Shown: positions 34,563-43,404 of the stretch, piece after piece
How the letters are laid out: each line of letters opens with the position of its first letter
Numbering within the stretch: position 1 is the first letter of the stretch
Source of the DNA: Yinghuangia seranimata
GTDB taxonomy: Bacteria; Actinomycetota; Actinomycetes; Streptomycetales; Streptomycetaceae
Length of the DNA: 64,000 nt
Direction of reading: 5' to 3'
Assembly (NCBI RefSeq): GCF_029953285.1
Contig: NZ_JASAOI010000007.1
Location: 62,001 to 126,000, forward strand
Notes under the pieces: generated by a model
What the model saw: the letters and a program-made list of their open reading frames with translations, nothing else
The model's database searches: none
Told to the model about the DNA's origin: nothing
Position numbers and translations under genes: made by a program

Positions 34563-35420
34563 TCAGAAGGGCACGACCGCGATGGCGCCGTGGGCGTGCA
34601 GCAGCGTCGCGTGGGCGGCGGTGCCCAGGTGCAGGCCCAGCGAGGTGCCGGAGGTGCGGCGGCCGACGACGGTGAGCGCGGCGTGCGCGGACGCTTCGAC
34701 GAGGGCTGCGGCGGCGGTGTCGTGGGTGACGGTGCGCAGCACGGGCACCTGAGGGTACTTCTCGGCCCATCCGGCGGTGGCCTCGGCGAGTTCGCGGGTG
34801 ACGGTGTCCTCGATGGCGGCCTCGTCGAGCACGGGTCCGCCTTCGAGGAGCGAGCCGGTCCTGGTCCAGCTGTGGACGACGCGCAGCCGGGCGCCGGGGC
34901 GGGCGGCGGCGGCCTCGAACGCGAAGCGCACGACGGTCTCGGCGGTGTCGCGCAGGTCCATGCCGAGGACGACGTCGCGGGGCTGGTCCTCGCCCGCGCG
35001 CTCCTCGCGCACCACGACGACCGGGCACCGCGCGACGGCGGCGGTGGTCAGGCTGGACGAGCCGAGCAGCAGGCTGCGGAACCCGCCGCGGCCGCGCGAG
35101 CCGACGACGAGCATCGCGGCGGTCTCGCTCTCGGCGGCGAGCGCCGCGCCGACCACGTCGGTGGCGTCGACGGTGGTGACGTCGACGGCGGGCGTCATCG
35201 CGCGGGCGGTGATCTCCGCGTGCTGGAGGAGGTTGCGTGCCTCGGCGTCGGCGATCAGGCGTCCGCCGGGGATGGGCAGCGGCAGGTGGCAGTGCACGAT
35301 GCGCAGCGCGAGGCCGCGCGCGCCGGCCTCCTGGGCGGCCCAGCGCAGGGCCGTGTCGGCGTGCGCGGATCCGTCGACGCCGACGGTGATGTGCGGTCGA
35401 CCGGCCGTCTGGCTCGTCAT
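34563..35420 (-). CDS. Tandem universal stress protein
   Basis: 285 residues and two UspA domains. Domain 1 has VVGSRGRGGFRSLLLGSSS (complete ATP motif). Domain 2 has VVGRRTSGTSLGLHLGTAAHATLLHAHG, lacking the second glycine. More distant from the three USPs above. ATG 35420 follows GGAGCACCCACC. It lies between the GNAT/acyl-CoA synthetase and the MBL gene with gaps of about 48 bases, suggesting a three-gene operon read from the box at 38301. Confidence 0.85.
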   Translation of the reverse strand: MTSQTAGRPHITVGVDGSAHADTALRWAAQEAGARGLALRIVHCHLPLPIPGGRLIADAEARNLLQHAEITARAMTPAVDVTTVDATDVVGAALAAESETAAMLVVGSRGRGGFRSLLLGSSSLTTAAVARCPVVVVREERAGEDQPRDVVLGMDLRDTAETVVRFAFEAAAARPGARLRVVHSWTRTGSLLEGGPVLDEAAIEDTVTRELAEATAGWAEKYPQVPVLRTVTHDTAAAALVEASAHAALTVVGRRTSGTSLGLHLGTAAHATLLHAHGAIAVVPF

Positions 35421-35467
35421 GGTGGGTGCTCCTCGGAAGTCGTCGGGGGCGTGCCTGGCGGACGGCG

Positions 35468-38182
35468 TCAGCGCACGCGGGGCAGGTAGGGGTCGCGGGG
35501 GTGGCGCGGCGCGACGCGGATGCGGGCGTCGACGACGGTCACGCCGTCCGGTGTGGCGATGGCGGGGTTGAGGTCGAGTTCGGCGATCTGCGGCAGGTCG
35601 TCGGCGAGGCGTGAGACGCGGTGCAGCAGGTCCTCGACGGCGGCGGTGTCGCACGGGGGCTGGCCGCGGTGGCCGTACAGGAGCCGGGCGGCCCGCGAGG
35701 AGGCGACGAGGTCCTTGGCGTCCAGGTCGGTCAGCGGGGTGAGCCGGGCGCCGTGGTCGTCGAGGATGTCGACGCGGGTGCCGCCGAGGCCGAACAGCAG
35801 CAGCGGGCCGAGGACTTCGTCCTGGTCGACGCCGACGATCAGCTCGACGCCGGGGGCGGCCATGGGCTGCACGATGGCGCCGGCCATGCGGCCGCCGAGC
35901 CGCTTGGCCAGGTCCTCGTACGCGGCGCGCACCGCCGCGTCGCCGGACAGGTCGAGGTGGACGCCGCCGACGTCGGTCTTGTGCGGCAGTTCGGGGCCGT
36001 ACGCCTTGAGCGCCACGGTCCCGGTCGGCGCGGTCGGCGCGAGGGCCCGCGCGGCGCGCACGGCCTCGTCGGCGTCGGAGGCGACCCGCGAGTGCGCCTG
36101 CGGGACGCCGTAGGCGTCGAGGACGGCCGTGCACCGGTCCGGCGGGAGCCATCCGCCGCCGGGGTGCTCGGCGAGGTAGGTGTCGACCGCGTCGCGGGCG
36201 CGCTCGGGGTCGACGCGGTCGAGCCGGGGCACGGCGCCGCGGGGCCGGGTGAGCCAGCGGGCGCGGTCGCGGGCGTGCGCGAGGGCGACGGCGGCGGTGC
36301 GGGTGTCGGAGAACACCGGGAGGGTGCCGTGCCAGGCGGGCAGCAGGTCGACGGCTTCGGGGCGTTCGGGGGCGACGACGGCGATGGGGATGCCGCGCAC
36401 CGCCGAGCCGCGCAGCAGGTCGGCGAGCGGGTCGCCGAGCGCGGTGGGCGCGAGGACGAGCAGCACGGCGCCGACGTGCCCGGTCGCCGCGATCAGGTCG
36501 ATCGCGCGGCGCAGCGCCTCGCCGGAGACGGTGGCGGTGGTGTCGACGGGGTTGGCGCAGTGTGCGCCGGCGGGCAGCAGCTCGCCGAGGCCGCGCTCGA
36601 GTTCGGCGCCCAGATACGGGACGGTCAGCCCGGCGTCGGCGCAGGCGTCGGCGGCGAGCACGCCGAGGCCGCCGGCGTTGCCGAGCACGGCGACCGCGTC
36701 GCCGGTGGGCAGCGGTTGGGCGTACATCAGCGCGGTGGCCGCGACGAGGTCGCCGAGCGAGTCGGCGGCGGTGACGCCGGCCTGCCGGAACAGCGCGGCG
36801 CGGGCAAGCGTCGGGGTGACGGCGGCGGCGGTGTGCGAGGCGGCGGCGCGGCGGGCGGGGGCGGAGCGTCCGGCGTCGACGGTGAGCACCGGGATCTGCC
36901 GGCCGGTGCGCCGCGCGATGCGGGAGAACTTGCGGGGGTTGCCGAAGGACTCCAAGTGCAGCACGGCGAGTTCGGTGCGCGGGTCGGTCTCGAACCACTG
37001 GAGCATGTCGTTGCCGCTGACGTCGTACTTGTCGCCGAGCGAGGCGAAGGTGGACACGCCGATGCCGAGCCGGTCGAGCTGGCGCAGCAGGGCGATGCCC
37101 ACGCCGCCGGACTGCACGGCGACGCCGGCGTGGCCGCTGCGGGGGCGTACGCCGGTGAAGTTGGCGTGCAGCGGCGCACGGCCGCCGGTGTCGGCGATGC
37201 CGACGCCGTTGGGGCCGACCATGCGCATGCCGTGCCGGTGGCAGGTGGCGCGCACGCGGGCGGCCTGGTCGGCGTCCAGCCCGGCGGTCACGACGACGAG
37301 GGCGGCGACGCCCGCCTGCCCGCACTCCTCGGCCAGGTCGGGGACGGCGTGCGCCGGGACGGCGACCAGGACGGTGTCGGGCAGCCGCGGCAGGTCCGCC
37401 ACGTGCCGGTAGGCCGGCATGTCGGCGATCCGGTCCGCCTCTGGGTGGAGCACGTACAGGTCGCCGGCGCCCCAGCCGGCGTCGACGAGGTTGGCGAGCA
37501 GCGCGCGGCCCACCGAGTCGGGGCGGCGTCCGGCCCCGGCGACCGCGACGGTGGTCGGCCGGAAGAGCGGCAGCAGGCTCGCGGTGTCGGCCTGCCGCTC
37601 GCGGATGCCCATCGCGGTCAGGAACTCCTCGCGGCCCGGGTCGTCGGCGGTCAGGTCGAGCGGGATGACGGCGGTGACGACGCCGGCCGCCATGCGGCGG
37701 TGCAGCGGCAGGCCCATGTCCTGCAGGACGCGCAGCATGGGCCGGTTGTCGGCGAGCACGTCGGCGGTCCAGCGGCGTACGCCCTGGTCGCGGGCGAGTT
37801 CGACGAGGTGTTCCAGGAGCAGCGTGCCGATGCCGCGGTGGTGCCAGTCCTCCGCGACGGCCACAGCGAGCTCGGCCTCGCCGGGCCCGGTCGGGTAGAA
37901 CTCGGCGGCGCCGACGACGCTGTCGCCGTGCCAGGCCAGCAGCGCGCCGCCGTCGGGGGCGTGCAGTCCGCAGACACGGCGGGCGGTCTCCTCGGCCGCC
38001 CGGCGCGAGCCGCCGAAGAACCGCATGTGCAGGCTCTCGGCGGACAGGCCGTCGAACAGCGCGCGGACCGCGGGCTCGTCGGCGGGCGTCGGCGGCGTCA
38101 GGCGCACCATGCGTCCGTCGGCCGCGAGGGCGTGGCGGACGTCCGACGGCGCTGTGCCGGCACCCGGGCTCGTGCTGGTCAT
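35468..38182 (-). CDS. GNAT / NDP-forming acyl-CoA synthetase fusion
   Basis: 904 residues. Residues 20-190 are a GNAT acetyltransferase (VAVAEDWHHRGIGTLLLEHLVELA, acetyl-CoA loop HHRGIG). Residues 210-340 are a CoA-binding domain (VAVAGAGRRPDSVGRALLANLV), 345-640 the succinyl-CoA-synthetase-like part (GPNGVGI, SGGVGIALL, AASHTAAAVTP), and 670-904 an ATP-grasp domain (VALKAYGPELPHKTDVGGVHLDL). The domain order differs from enterobacterial Pat, where GNAT is C-terminal, and matches actinobacterial lysine acetyltransferases that silence acyl-CoA synthetases. ATG 38182; box 119 bases upstream. It may adjust acetyl-CoA metabolism alongside phosphoketolase and acetate kinase. Confidence 0.85.
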   Translation of the reverse strand: MTSTSPGAGTAPSDVRHALAADGRMVRLTPPTPADEPAVRALFDGLSAESLHMRFFGGSRRAAEETARRVCGLHAPDGGALLAWHGDSVVGAAEFYPTGPGEAELAVAVAEDWHHRGIGTLLLEHLVELARDQGVRRWTADVLADNRPMLRVLQDMGLPLHRRMAAGVVTAVIPLDLTADDPGREEFLTAMGIRERQADTASLLPLFRPTTVAVAGAGRRPDSVGRALLANLVDAGWGAGDLYVLHPEADRIADMPAYRHVADLPRLPDTVLVAVPAHAVPDLAEECGQAGVAALVVVTAGLDADQAARVRATCHRHGMRMVGPNGVGIADTGGRAPLHANFTGVRPRSGHAGVAVQSGGVGIALLRQLDRLGIGVSTFASLGDKYDVSGNDMLQWFETDPRTELAVLHLESFGNPRKFSRIARRTGRQIPVLTVDAGRSAPARRAAASHTAAAVTPTLARAALFRQAGVTAADSLGDLVAATALMYAQPLPTGDAVAVLGNAGGLGVLAADACADAGLTVPYLGAELERGLGELLPAGAHCANPVDTTATVSGEALRRAIDLIAATGHVGAVLLVLAPTALGDPLADLLRGSAVRGIPIAVVAPERPEAVDLLPAWHGTLPVFSDTRTAAVALAHARDRARWLTRPRGAVPRLDRVDPERARDAVDTYLAEHPGGGWLPPDRCTAVLDAYGVPQAHSRVASDADEAVRAARALAPTAPTGTVALKAYGPELPHKTDVGGVHLDLSGDAAVRAAYEDLAKRLGGRMAGAIVQPMAAPGVELIVGVDQDEVLGPLLLFGLGGTRVDILDDHGARLTPLTDLDAKDLVASSRAARLLYGHRGQPPCDTAAVEDLLHRVSRLADDLPQIAELDLNPAIATPDGVTVVDARIRVAPRHPRDPYLPRVR

Positions 38183-38300
38183 GGCGGGGCGGTCCTTCCT
38201 GCGTGCGGGCACGGGACGCCGGGCGGCGGGCCCGGTGGCCGGCCTCGTGGTCCGCCGGCTTCCTGCTTCGACCCTCCCGCCGACGGCCACCTGCGGGTCA

Positions 38301-38314
38301 GGGCCGTTCGGCCC
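38301..38314. promoter_or_regulatory. DevR-type box
   Basis: GGGCCGTTCGGCCC upstream of the GNAT/acyl-CoA synthetase, USP and MBL genes (minus strand). Confidence 0.7.
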
Positions 38315-38380
38315 GGCCGACCGGGCCGAGGTGCTCGGGACCGGCCTCGTGGAGGCCGGTCCGGCACGCACCGCGGCGTG

Positions 38381-38695
38381 CTACTCGCGGTGCCGGGAGC
38401 GCAGCTGTTCCACCGCCTCGCGGTACTCCTCGGTCGACAGCTCACCGCGGGCGTACCGCATCGCCAGGACCTCTTCGGGTGTGACGGGCCCTTGGCCCGC
38501 CTCCGGCCCGGGGATGCGCGGGCGGTCGGCCCGGGTGGTCAGCCACCACACCAGGAGCGCGATCAGGGCGATGCCGAGGATCATCATCACCGGCCCGAAC
38601 ACCCACATCCACGCGGTGTCGTCGTCGCCCATGTGCCCGCCCCGATGCACGAACGCGACCGTCGAGCCTGCGGCCGCGACCACTGTGGCGCCCAT
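38381..38695 (-). CDS. SHOCT-domain membrane protein
   Basis: 104 residues from ATG 38695 (GGAGGAGG upstream). One transmembrane helix (WMWVFGPVMMILGIALIALLVWWLTT) is followed by a C-terminal SHOCT motif (TPEEVLAMRYARGELSTEEYREAVEQL). SHOCT domains are short helical hairpins at the ends of small actinobacterial membrane proteins, thought to mediate oligomerisation. A degenerate DevR box lies 62 bases upstream. Confidence 0.75.
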   Translation of the reverse strand: MGATVVAAAGSTVAFVHRGGHMGDDDTAWMWVFGPVMMILGIALIALLVWWLTTRADRPRIPGPEAGQGPVTPEEVLAMRYARGELSTEEYREAVEQLRSRHRE

Positions 38696-38757
38696 GTCCG
38701 CCACCTCCTCCGGGATCCCTCTACGCCCAGGCTGCGCGCGCGCAGGACGGAGCGACA

Positions 38758-38771
38758 GGGCCGAAGTACCC
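38758..38771. promoter_or_regulatory. Degenerate DevR-type half box
   Basis: GGGCCGAAGTACCC keeps the GGGCCG arm and the outer CCC of the other arm. It is 62 bases upstream of the SHOCT gene, within the typical range. Confidence 0.4.
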
Positions 38772-38773
38772 GT

Positions 38774-38807
38774 CACCTCGCGGGCACGCCGGCGTGCCCG
38801 CGAGGTG
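38774..38807. terminator. Hairpin between gadB and the SHOCT gene
   Basis: A perfect 34-base inverted repeat (two 17-base arms around a CC/GG centre) begins 7 bases past the gadB stop. It probably ends the nar-gad transcript. Confidence 0.7.
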
Positions 38808-38813
38808 TTTGGG

Positions 38814-40196
38814 TCAGTGGTGGAAAGCGGAGCGGTCCGCGTCGTGGGGGTGGCCGTCGGTGAGGCGCTTGATGGCGCGGCGCATGTCGTCGGCCAGGAG
38901 TTCGATCTCGTCGCGGTCGACGCCGTGGCGGACGAGGACGCGCTGGATGACGGTCTCCTGGCGGTCGGGCGGCAGCGGGTAGGAGGGCACCTGCCAGCCG
39001 CGCATCCGGAGCAGGTCGGACAGGTCGTACAGGCTCCACGAGACGGAGTCGGGGTCCGTGAGCGTGTACGAGACGGCCGGCAGCGCTCCCGATCCGTCGT
39101 ACAGCAGGGTGAAGGGGCCCATCTCGGCGATCTGCCCGGCGAGGTGCTGCGCCGTGCGCGCGCACGCCTGGTAGACCGCGCGGTACCCCTCCCGGCCCAG
39201 GCGCAGGAACAGGTAGTACTGGGCGATGACCTGGCCGCCGGGGCGGGAGAAGTTCAGGGCGAGGGTGGGCATGTCGCCGCCGAGGTAGCTGACGTGGAAG
39301 ACCAGCTCCTCGGGCAGGGCGGCGGCGTCGCGCCACAGCGCCCAGCCGACGCCGAGCGGGGCCATGCCGTACTTGTGGCCCGAGGAGTTGATGGAGGAGA
39401 CGCGCGGCACCCGGAAGTCCCACTTCAGGTCGGGGTGCAGGAACGGCGCGATGAACCCGCCGGACGCCGCGTCCACGTGCACGGGGACGTCGAGGCCGGT
39501 GTCGGCCTGGATCCGGTCGAGCTCGGCGGCGATCTCGGCGACGGGCTCGTAGGTGCAGGTGTATGTGACGCCGAGGATGGCCACGACGCCGATCGTGTTC
39601 TCGTCGACGTAGTCGCGCAGCTGGTGCGGCAGGAGGCCGGTCGCCCCGGCCTCCACCGGGACCTGGCGCAGTTCGACGTCGAAGTAGCGGGCGAACTTCT
39701 CCCAGCACACCTGGACGGGTCCGCACACGAGGTTCGGCCGGTCGGTCGCCTTGCCCTCCGCCTCGCGCCGCTTGCGCCACCGCCACTTGAGCGCGAGGCC
39801 GCAGAGCATGGCGGCCTCGCTGGAACCGGTCGTGGAGCAGCCCACGGCGGTGCCGCCGCCGGCCGGCGAGTGCCACAGGTCGGCGAGCATGTTGACGCAC
39901 CGCGACTCGATCTCCGCGGTCTGCGGGTACTCGTCCTTGTCGACGATGTTCTTGTCGAGGCAGAGGTCCAACAGGTGGCGCACTTCGTCGTCCGCCCAGG
40001 TGGTGCAGAAGGTGGCGAGGTTCTGCGCGGCGTTGCCGTCCAGCAGGAGCTCATTGCGCAGCACCTGGTAGACGATGTTGGGGGGCGTCGGGAGTTCGGG
40101 GAGGGCCCGTTTGGACAAGGCCCTCTCGCTCAGGGGCGACGCGAACACGTCGTTGGCGGCGTCGGCGGTGAGATCCGTGGCCTTGTGCAGCGCCAT
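38814..40196 (-). CDS. gadB: Glutamate decarboxylase
   Basis: 460 residues of the group II PLP decarboxylase family. Motifs: GCSTTGSSEAAMLCGLALKWRW, VHVDAASGGFIAPF and the PLP-lysine INSSGHKYGMAPLGVGW. It converts glutamate to GABA, consuming a cytoplasmic proton. ATG 40196 is 12 bases after the narI stop; an upstream GTG (40205) adds three residues. The gene is thus the last of a narGHJI-gadB unit with no promoter-sized gap. No GABA antiporter gene is visible nearby, so pH control by GABA export is not certain; GABA-shunt use is an alternative. Confidence 0.9.
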   Translation of the reverse strand: MALHKATDLTADAANDVFASPLSERALSKRALPELPTPPNIVYQVLRNELLLDGNAAQNLATFCTTWADDEVRHLLDLCLDKNIVDKDEYPQTAEIESRCVNMLADLWHSPAGGGTAVGCSTTGSSEAAMLCGLALKWRWRKRREAEGKATDRPNLVCGPVQVCWEKFARYFDVELRQVPVEAGATGLLPHQLRDYVDENTIGVVAILGVTYTCTYEPVAEIAAELDRIQADTGLDVPVHVDAASGGFIAPFLHPDLKWDFRVPRVSSINSSGHKYGMAPLGVGWALWRDAAALPEELVFHVSYLGGDMPTLALNFSRPGGQVIAQYYLFLRLGREGYRAVYQACARTAQHLAGQIAEMGPFTLLYDGSGALPAVSYTLTDPDSVSWSLYDLSDLLRMRGWQVPSYPLPPDRQETVIQRVLVRHGVDRDEIELLADDMRRAIKRLTDGHPHDADRSAFHH

Positions 40197-40208
40197 GGGG
40201 AGCACCTC

Positions 40209-41081
40209 TCATATCGCGTTGCTTGCATCTCCTCGTTCCACCCTGAGGCCGTTGGACGCACTCGGCGACTCGGCCGGTCCAGGCGAGGGCGCGGCCCGCC
40301 TGGTCCGCTCGGGGGCGTGCGGCGGGCCGGCGGGGGCGTGCTGCGCGGTGCCGGTGGCCCACTGGCTGCGGCGGGCCGCGGGCGTCCGGCTGCGGCTGTG
40401 TCGCCGGGACCGGTAGACGATGTAGGGCCGGAAGAGGTAGCCGACCGGGGCCGTGAACGCGTGAACGAGGCGGGTGAAGGGCCAGGCCGCGAACAGCAGC
40501 ATGGCGACGAGGGCGTGCACGCGGAAGGCGGCCGGGGCGGCGGTCATGGCGTCGACGTCGGGGCGCAGCGTGAGGACCGAGCGGAACCACACGGAGACGG
40601 TCTCGCGGTAGTTGTGCTGCTCGCCGACCGCGCCCGAGCCCACGAGGGTGGTGGTGAGGCCGGCGGCGATCGCCGCGACGAGCATCGCGTACATGGCCTT
40701 GTCGTTGCGGGTGGTCGCGCTGAACACGGGTCCGGTGGCGCGCCTCCGGTACACGAGGATGGCGAGGCCCGCGACGGTGGCGACGCCCGCGACGCCGCCG
40801 AGCACCACGGCCTGGGCGTGGTAGGCGGATTCGGACAGGCCCGCGCGGGTCGTCCACTCCTCGGGGACCAGGAGGCCGATGACGTGCCCGAAGGCGACGA
40901 CGAGGATGCCGAAGTGGAACAGCGGGCTGCCGATGCGCAGCAGCCGTGACTCGTACAGCTCGGAAGAGCGGGTGGTCCAGCCGAAGCGGTCGTAGCGGTA
41001 GCGCCATATGGTGCCGCCGACCAGGACGGCGACGACGACGTAGGGCAGGACCGCCCACAGCAGCAGGTCGAGGCCGGTCAC
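40209..41081 (-). CDS. narI: Respiratory nitrate reductase gamma subunit
   Basis: 290 residues. Cytochrome b subunit with five predicted helices: LLLWAVLPYVVVAVLVGG, FHFGILVVAFGHVIGLLV, AQAVVLGGVAGVATVAGLAILV, AMLVAAIAAGLTTTLVG and VHALVAMLLFAAWPFTRLVHAF, carrying the paired haem-ligand histidines (HFG, GH, VHA, LVHAF). It takes electrons from menaquinol to NarH. The tail after VGYLFRPYIVYR is basic and Ala/Pro-rich and longer than usual. GTG start overlaps narJ (GTGA). Confidence 0.9.
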   Translation of the reverse strand: MTGLDLLLWAVLPYVVVAVLVGGTIWRYRYDRFGWTTRSSELYESRLLRIGSPLFHFGILVVAFGHVIGLLVPEEWTTRAGLSESAYHAQAVVLGGVAGVATVAGLAILVYRRRATGPVFSATTRNDKAMYAMLVAAIAAGLTTTLVGSGAVGEQHNYRETVSVWFRSVLTLRPDVDAMTAAPAAFRVHALVAMLLFAAWPFTRLVHAFTAPVGYLFRPYIVYRSRRHSRSRTPAARRSQWATGTAQHAPAGPPHAPERTRRAAPSPGPAESPSASNGLRVERGDASNAI

Positions 41082-41719
41082 CGGCGCACGCTCCCCTCGG
41101 TGGCGACGGCGTAGGCGTCGAGTCCGACGGTCTCGGCGGGCGGGCCGCTGCGGGCCAGCTGCCGGGCGGCGTCGCGGTCGCGCGGGGAGGGGCCGGGGAG
41201 CAGGGTGCAGACCGCCTCGACGACGGCGTGGTACGGGGATTCGGCGTCGACGAGCGCGAGCCGGAGCAGTTCGAGGCCCGCGCGGTGCTCCTGGAGGAGG
41301 GCGAGCCCGTCCGCGAGGTCGGCGGTGGCCGCGTACTCCAGCACCAGCGGCAGGTAGTCGGGCAGCTCGCCGTGGTCGGGGTCGAGGCCCGCCCGGCGGT
41401 AGCGGGCCTTGAGACCGGCCAGCGCCGCGCCGCGGCGGCGGGTGTCCCCGTCGGTCCACCAGGTCAGGTAGAGGCAGCAGCGGCGGCGCCGGTCGAAGGT
41501 GGCGACATACGCCTCGGCCAGCGCGCCCGGCGGCACCGAACCTGCGTGGTCGAGGAATCCTGCGAGCGCGTCGCGGGCGCGGCCCGGCGGCAGCTCGGCG
41601 ACGGCTGCGGCGACCACCGGGAGCGTGCCGTGCATGCGCTCGTCGGGGTAGTCAAGCAGCACGGATGCCGCCTGGCACACGACCGCCGCCCGGCGCTCGG
41701 GGATGTCGGGGGTCGTCAC
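41078..41719 (-). CDS. narJ: Nitrate reductase assembly chaperone
   Basis: 213 residues. All-helical TorD/NarJ-like chaperone: ASVLLDYPDERMHGTLPVV, FLDHAGSVPPGALAEAYVATFDRRRRCCLYLTWWTDGDTRRRG and ELPDYLPLVLEYAA are family hallmarks. It is needed to insert the molybdenum cofactor into NarG. GTG 41719 overlaps narH by four bases. Confidence 0.9.
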   Translation of the reverse strand: MTTPDIPERRAAVVCQAASVLLDYPDERMHGTLPVVAAAVAELPPGRARDALAGFLDHAGSVPPGALAEAYVATFDRRRRCCLYLTWWTDGDTRRRGAALAGLKARYRRAGLDPDHGELPDYLPLVLEYAATADLADGLALLQEHRAGLELLRLALVDAESPYHAVVEAVCTLLPGPSPRDRDAARQLARSGPPAETVGLDAYAVATEGSVRR

Positions 41720-43404
41720 GGCTGCTCCTGGGTGTGCGGGGGCGGGAAGAGGCCGGCGGGGCGGCCCCTGCCGTCCCAGTTGAGGAGGTTCACGCGCGCG
41801 CCGGGACCGGCGGTGTCGGCGGGCGCGTCCGCGGTCTGGCGGTCCTTGAGCGCGTGGAACGTCTCGACCGACACCGGGACGGGGCGGCCGGACGCCTCGC
41901 CGAACGGGCCTCCGTACGCGCCGGGCCCGCCGTCGAAGTCGAGCCCGCACGCCGCCTCCGGGACCGGCCCGTCGGTCTCGTGGGCGGTGGGCACGACGTA
42001 GCGGTCGTGGTACTTGGCGATCGCGAGCAGCCGGTACAGCTCGGTGACCTCGGCGCCGGTCATGCCGGCCGCCTGGGCGATCGTCTCGTCTGCGGGGTCG
42101 CCGAGGTTGACGCGCCGCATGTACGAGCGCATCGCGGACAGCCGGCGCAGCACGGCCCGCACCGGCTCGGGGTCGCCCGCCGAGAAGAGTTCGGCGAGGT
42201 AGGCGACCGGGATGCGGAGCGCATCAACGGCGCCGAACAGGTTGTCGACGTCCTCGCCGTCGTGGCCGGACTCGGCGACCGCGTCGACCACCGGGGACAG
42301 CGGCGGGATGTACCAGACCATCGGCAGCGTGCGGAACTCCGGATGCAGGGGCAGGGCGACGCGATGGCGCTTGGCCAGCGCGTACACCGGCGACCTGCGG
42401 GCGGCGGCGAGCCAGTCCTCCGGGATGCCGTCGCGCCGCGCCGCGTCCTGGACGCGGGGGTCGTCCGGGTCGAGGAGCAGGTCCAACTGGGCCTCGTACA
42501 GGTCGTGCTCGTTCTCGACCGCGGCGGCCTCGCCGACCCGGTCGGCGTCGTACAGCACGAGCCCGAGGTAGCGCAGCCGGCCGACGCACGTCTCCGAGCA
42601 GACCGTGGGCAGCCCGACCTCGACGCGCGGGTAGCAGAAGTGGCACTTTTCGGCTTTGCCGGTCTTGTGGTTGAAGTAGATCTTCTTGTACGGGCAGGCG
42701 GTCACGCACATGCGCCAGCCGCGGCAGCGGTCCTGGTCGACGAGCACGATGCCGTCCTCGCTGCGCTTGTACAGCGACCCGGACGGGCACGAGGCGACGC
42801 ACGAGGGGTTGAGGCAGTGCTCGCAGATGCGCGGCAGGTAGAACATGTACGCCTGTTCGAAGGCGAAGCGGACGGACTCCTCCGCCTTCTGCCGCATGCG
42901 TTCGACGACGGGGTCCTGGTCGCAGACCTCGGCGCCGCCGCCGAGGTTGTCGTCCCAGTTGGCGCTCCACTGGATGCTGAGCGGCTCGCCGGTGAGCAGG
43001 GAGGTCGGCCGGGCGACGGGGAAGTCGTCGCCCAGCGGGGCCGAGGTGAGGTTGTCGTAGTCGTAGGTCCACGGCTCGTAGTAGTCGCGGATGTTCGGCA
43101 TGACGGGGTTCGCGAACAGGGTGAGCAGGCGGCGCAGCCGGCCGCCGGAGCGGGGTTTGAGGCGGCCGCCGCGGGTCCGCGTCCAGCCGCCGCGCCAGGT
43201 CTCCTGGTCCTGGTAGCGGCGCGGGTAGCCCTGGCCGGGGCGGGTCTCGACGTTGTTGAACCAGGCGTACTCGACGCCGCCGCGGTTGGTCCACACCTGC
43301 TTGCAGGTGACCGAACAGGTGTGGCAGCCGATGCACTTGTCGAGGTTCATCACCATCGCGAGCTGCGCCATGACGCGCCCCGGGGCGCGGTCGGGTCGGG
43401 TCAT
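41716..43404 (-). CDS. narH: Respiratory nitrate reductase beta subunit
   Basis: 562 residues. Ferredoxin-like electron-transfer subunit with Cys clusters CIGCHTCSVTCKQVW, CEHCLNPSCVASCP, CRGWRMCVTACPYKK (Trp in place of a Cys, as in the 3Fe-4S cluster of NarH) and CHFCYPRVEVGLPTVCSETCVGR. It carries electrons from NarI to NarG on the cytoplasmic face. The start shares one base with the narG stop (TGATG). Confidence 0.95.
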   Translation of the reverse strand: MTRPDRAPGRVMAQLAMVMNLDKCIGCHTCSVTCKQVWTNRGGVEYAWFNNVETRPGQGYPRRYQDQETWRGGWTRTRGGRLKPRSGGRLRRLLTLFANPVMPNIRDYYEPWTYDYDNLTSAPLGDDFPVARPTSLLTGEPLSIQWSANWDDNLGGGAEVCDQDPVVERMRQKAEESVRFAFEQAYMFYLPRICEHCLNPSCVASCPSGSLYKRSEDGIVLVDQDRCRGWRMCVTACPYKKIYFNHKTGKAEKCHFCYPRVEVGLPTVCSETCVGRLRYLGLVLYDADRVGEAAAVENEHDLYEAQLDLLLDPDDPRVQDAARRDGIPEDWLAAARRSPVYALAKRHRVALPLHPEFRTLPMVWYIPPLSPVVDAVAESGHDGEDVDNLFGAVDALRIPVAYLAELFSAGDPEPVRAVLRRLSAMRSYMRRVNLGDPADETIAQAAGMTGAEVTELYRLLAIAKYHDRYVVPTAHETDGPVPEAACGLDFDGGPGAYGGPFGEASGRPVPVSVETFHALKDRQTADAPADTAGPGARVNLLNWDGRGRPAGLFPPPHTQEQP

